DNA from: a bacterium
Lineage (GTDB): Bacteria; Actinomycetota; Acidimicrobiia; Acidimicrobiales; Bin134
Direction of reading: 5' to 3'
NCBI GenBank assembly: GCA_028820035.1
Contig: JAPPKI010000248.1
Span: forward strand, 1-7,560
DNA: 7,560 bases
Below are positions 5,448 to 7,560 of this stretch, in pieces (the first letter of the stretch is position 1; every line of letters starts with the position of its first letter). The notes below the pieces were generated by a model. The model was given only the letters and a program-made list of their open reading frames with translations, had not been told where the DNA came from and did no database searches. A program made the translations under genes and the position numbers.

Positions 5448-7560
5448 ATGGGCGCAGACGATCACAGCGAACCCCCAGAATACGGAACAGGAGGCCCAGC
5501 GCGCCCGGACGGGGCCGGGCCGGGGACAGGCTTCGACGAGGACAAGTTCGAGGTGCTCTTCGAGTGCCTTGGCGGGATCGGAGATGCGGGGGCCAACGCG
5601 AGGGGGTTCTTGGAGACGGCACGGCAGCTGCTGAGCCTTGATGCTCCCCCTCTGCCGAAGCAGGGCGAGCTGGTCGCCTATTGCGTCCGTGAGGCCGAAG
5701 ACTCGATCTTGAAATCGGCAGGGAGCTCGCCCGAAGATGGGAGATGGAAGAAGCTGTCTCGGAAGGTCGTATCCGCCTTCAGGAAATATGAGAGGGCGCT
5801 GCGCTTCTCCGGGGACGGCTCGGGCGCTGCGCTGACCGCGCCCCGGGCCGAGCTCCGGGCCGAGGTCGACGCTCTCGACGAGTTCCACAAAGGGGCTTCG
5901 AAGCGGGCTGAGAGACAGGCAGCGGCCGCCCAAGCGAAGCTCTCCGGCTCCATAGCCGTGCGGGCGGGCGTCGAGCCGGTCAGAGAATTCGTAAGGGTGC
6001 TGGAGGAGGCGGCCAGCAGGTTGCACAGCACGTGCTCGGTGGAAGATGCCGAACGGCTGCTGTCGGACTGCGTCGACGCCACGCTAGGACTCCTGTGCAC
6101 CACGGCCGACAAGAGCGGCGAGCTGGCGGAGCTCGCGGGCCGAACCTCTCCTGGGGACGCCGAGATGGAGGCCGCGCAGAGACTGATCCTCAACGACAGC
6201 GACCTCGAGGAGTTCCTGGGCTCGATCGCCGACCCGGCGTGGCTGGACCTGCTCCACCGGGACGGGCGATTGCAACCCCCGGGCGGCCCGGGCGGTCAAG
6301 GCGGGTGGTGGGCGGCGCGGACCGCGGCGATCCGCCTCTCCGAGTCGCACCGCGAGGAGGTGACAGAATGGCTTGAGGGCGCCGTCGGCGAGGACCGGCG
6401 CGACCCGGCGCGGGGCGCGGCGGTCGCGGACGTGCTGTTGAGCATGGCCGAACCGGAATTCGACGTGGCGCTGCGCATCGCCGAGCGCCACCCCCGCGAC
6501 CCGAGCATCCTCAGGCGCTTCGCACGGGCCCTCGGCGGCGTGGACCCATCGGACCCGATCATCGAGCGGTGCGCCGACATCTTCTTGAACGCACTCCTCC
6601 CCGAAGGCCCGACGGAAGGGCAGCCCGCCGATCCGGGCTGGAGCCGCATGCCGGGAGACCTGATCGCTTTGCTGCGGATGCTCGCCGACGGGGCCAACGA
6701 GCAGAACGCCAGCGGGCGCATCCGCCTCCTGTTGCTCAAGATGGCAAAGATGCCCGCCCAGCACGGGACTCTTCGCGTGTACCCCCTGGGCAGAGACCAC
6801 CGGCTCCCCATCTCCACCCTCGCCGAGTTCGACCCCCACGACCACCACGACGAGCCGATCCGCACCGCCGGGGGCTTCTTCGTGGACGTGGTCGCGAAGG
6901 CGATAGGCTGGCTTCCCGCAGCGGAACTGCTGGAAATCGCGGAACAGGCGCCGGACGAGCTGGCTGGACGGCTCCGCACATGGATACTTGCCGCCTCCCC
7001 CGACGCCCACCCCGAAGCGATGGCCACCGAGATCGAGCAGGCCGTTGCGTCGCGGTCCCCCAACTGCGACGACGTCGCCCTTCTCGACCGCATAGGCCAA
7101 GAACTCGGCCCCGACGCGCTCATCGAGCGCTGGCGGGCCGTGCTGGGCGAACCGCCGACCGTGGCCGAGGCGAGCCGGGCACTGGCATCAAACGGGCTGC
7201 TGCCCGGCTGGCGGTACCCGTACCTGTGGTCCGGGCTGCTTCCCGAACCGGCCGCCGCGGCGTGGGCCGAAGCACCAGCGACACAGATCCTGGCGGCCCA
7301 GATAGGCGAGCCCGAGACCAGGATCTACTACTTGGGGCTAGCAGACGACACCGACAGCGACGTCCGGGCCGGGTGGGTGCAGTCCCCGCTCAGCGCAGAC
7401 CACCTCCGCAGCCTCAGCCCCGAAGACGCCGCCGACGAGATAACCGCATGGCGCCCGCAGCCCCACGACTGGGGCCACGACTACCAAATGCTCGCCCGAA
7501 CCCTCGAACAGGTCACAGGCGACAACCCAGCCGCCTGGCTAGCCGAACCGCTGCAAATGG
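5448..7560 (+). CDS. Large helical-repeat protein, unknown function (3' truncated)
   Basis: The frame opens at ATG 5448 and has no stop through the right edge; 704 residues are visible and the C-terminus is missing. Third codon positions are strongly G/C, and the translation is amphipathic and protein-like, while the opposite-strand frames here look like shadows. Visible layout: a Gly/Pro-rich disordered N-terminus (1-28); a helical module (about 30-217) with LPKQGELVAYCVREAEDSI (69-87), a helix around EFHKGASKRAERQ (145-157), and SRLHSTCSVEDAERLLSDC (190-208); then SDLEEFLGSIADPAWLDLL (251-269) and WWAARTAAIRL (287-297), followed by repeated helix pairs (HEAT/TPR-like in appearance) to the end of the window. 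No Walker A, nuclease, protease or membrane motif is apparent so far. From memory it resembles large uncharacterised actinobacterial proteins with an N-terminal helical bundle and an ADPAWLDxL segment, but I cannot name a family. A good GGAGG site precedes the start, and the DUF4209 gene lies 207 bp upstream. Confidence 0.85.
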   Translation, partial: MGADDHSEPPEYGTGGPARPDGAGPGTGFDEDKFEVLFECLGGIGDAGANARGFLETARQLLSLDAPPLPKQGELVAYCVREAEDSILKSAGSSPEDGRWKKLSRKVVSAFRKYERALRFSGDGSGAALTAPRAELRAEVDALDEFHKGASKRAERQAAAAQAKLSGSIAVRAGVEPVREFVRVLEEAASRLHSTCSVEDAERLLSDCVDATLGLLCTTADKSGELAELAGRTSPGDAEMEAAQRLILNDSDLEEFLGSIADPAWLDLLHRDGRLQPPGGPGGQGGWWAARTAAIRLSESHREEVTEWLEGAVGEDRRDPARGAAVADVLLSMAEPEFDVALRIAERHPRDPSILRRFARALGGVDPSDPIIERCADIFLNALLPEGPTEGQPADPGWSRMPGDLIALLRMLADGANEQNASGRIRLLLLKMAKMPAQHGTLRVYPLGRDHRLPISTLAEFDPHDHHDEPIRTAGGFFVDVVAKAIGWLPAAELLEIAEQAPDELAGRLRTWILAASPDAHPEAMATEIEQAVASRSPNCDDVALLDRIGQELGPDALIERWRAVLGEPPTVAEASRALASNGLLPGWRYPYLWSGLLPEPAAAAWAEAPATQILAAQIGEPETRIYYLGLADDTDSDVRAGWVQSPLSADHLRSLSPEDAADEITAWRPQPHDWGHDYQMLARTLEQVTGDNPAAWLAEPLQM

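Noticed and set aside
5262..6193. Minus-strand open frames of 254 and 171 codons
   Set aside because: They overlap the start of the large + strand gene, have biased low-complexity composition and lack a convincing ribosome site. The + strand frame has the better coding signal.
6084..7123. Long minus-strand open frames (338 and 275 codons)
   Set aside because: They lie wholly inside the + strand 704-codon frame. Their translations are Arg/Ala/Gly/Val-rich shadows typical of GC-rich DNA, with no domain signature.

Overview
The window is GC-rich and densely coding, with overwhelmingly G/C third codon positions. It reads like a chromosomal segment of a high-GC actinobacterium. An Acidimicrobiia-type or related actinomycete is a reasonable guess, from the ACMSD-type amidohydrolase, the Gmad2-domain lipoprotein and what look like leaderless or near-leaderless starts, but I cannot fix the taxon from sequence alone.

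Left part (1-3026), housekeeping-like. The last 21 codons of an unidentified + strand gene end at 67, convergent with bioB (biotin synthase, minus strand, 80-1051). Upstream of bioB on the same strand lies a metal-dependent amidohydrolase (1103-2224), so the two may be co-transcribed, amidohydrolase first. Only 25 bp separates the amidohydrolase start from a divergent + strand lipoprotein gene (2250-3026). That lipoprotein has a clear lipobox, a Pro/Thr linker and a C-terminal Gmad2 immunoglobulin-like domain.

Middle (3027-3509), about 480 bp without a convincing gene. It holds two copies of a 12-bp direct repeat containing TGTCACATTT, 22 bp apart, which resembles a transposase-binding array at a transposon end. 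A very GC-rich stretch of small inverted and direct repeats follows. I read this as a plausible junction between stable chromosome and an accessory region.

Right part (3510-7560), accessory-like. The first gene encodes a 576-aa protein with the C-terminal DUF4209 signature. This is a HEPN-like helical domain with an R-N-x-x-x-H motif, here RNALAH followed by V rather than the usual G. After 207 bp, a second + strand gene begins at 5448 with a good ribosome binding site and stays open through the right edge (704 codons visible). It encodes a large, mostly helical, repeat-like protein with no recognisable catalytic motif. It is easily missed because its stop codon lies outside the window. A putative HEPN RNase-type protein next to a very large helical-repeat protein, just beyond possible transposon-end repeats, is the best candidate here for an undescribed (possibly defence-related) system. 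That function is inference, not something the sequence proves.
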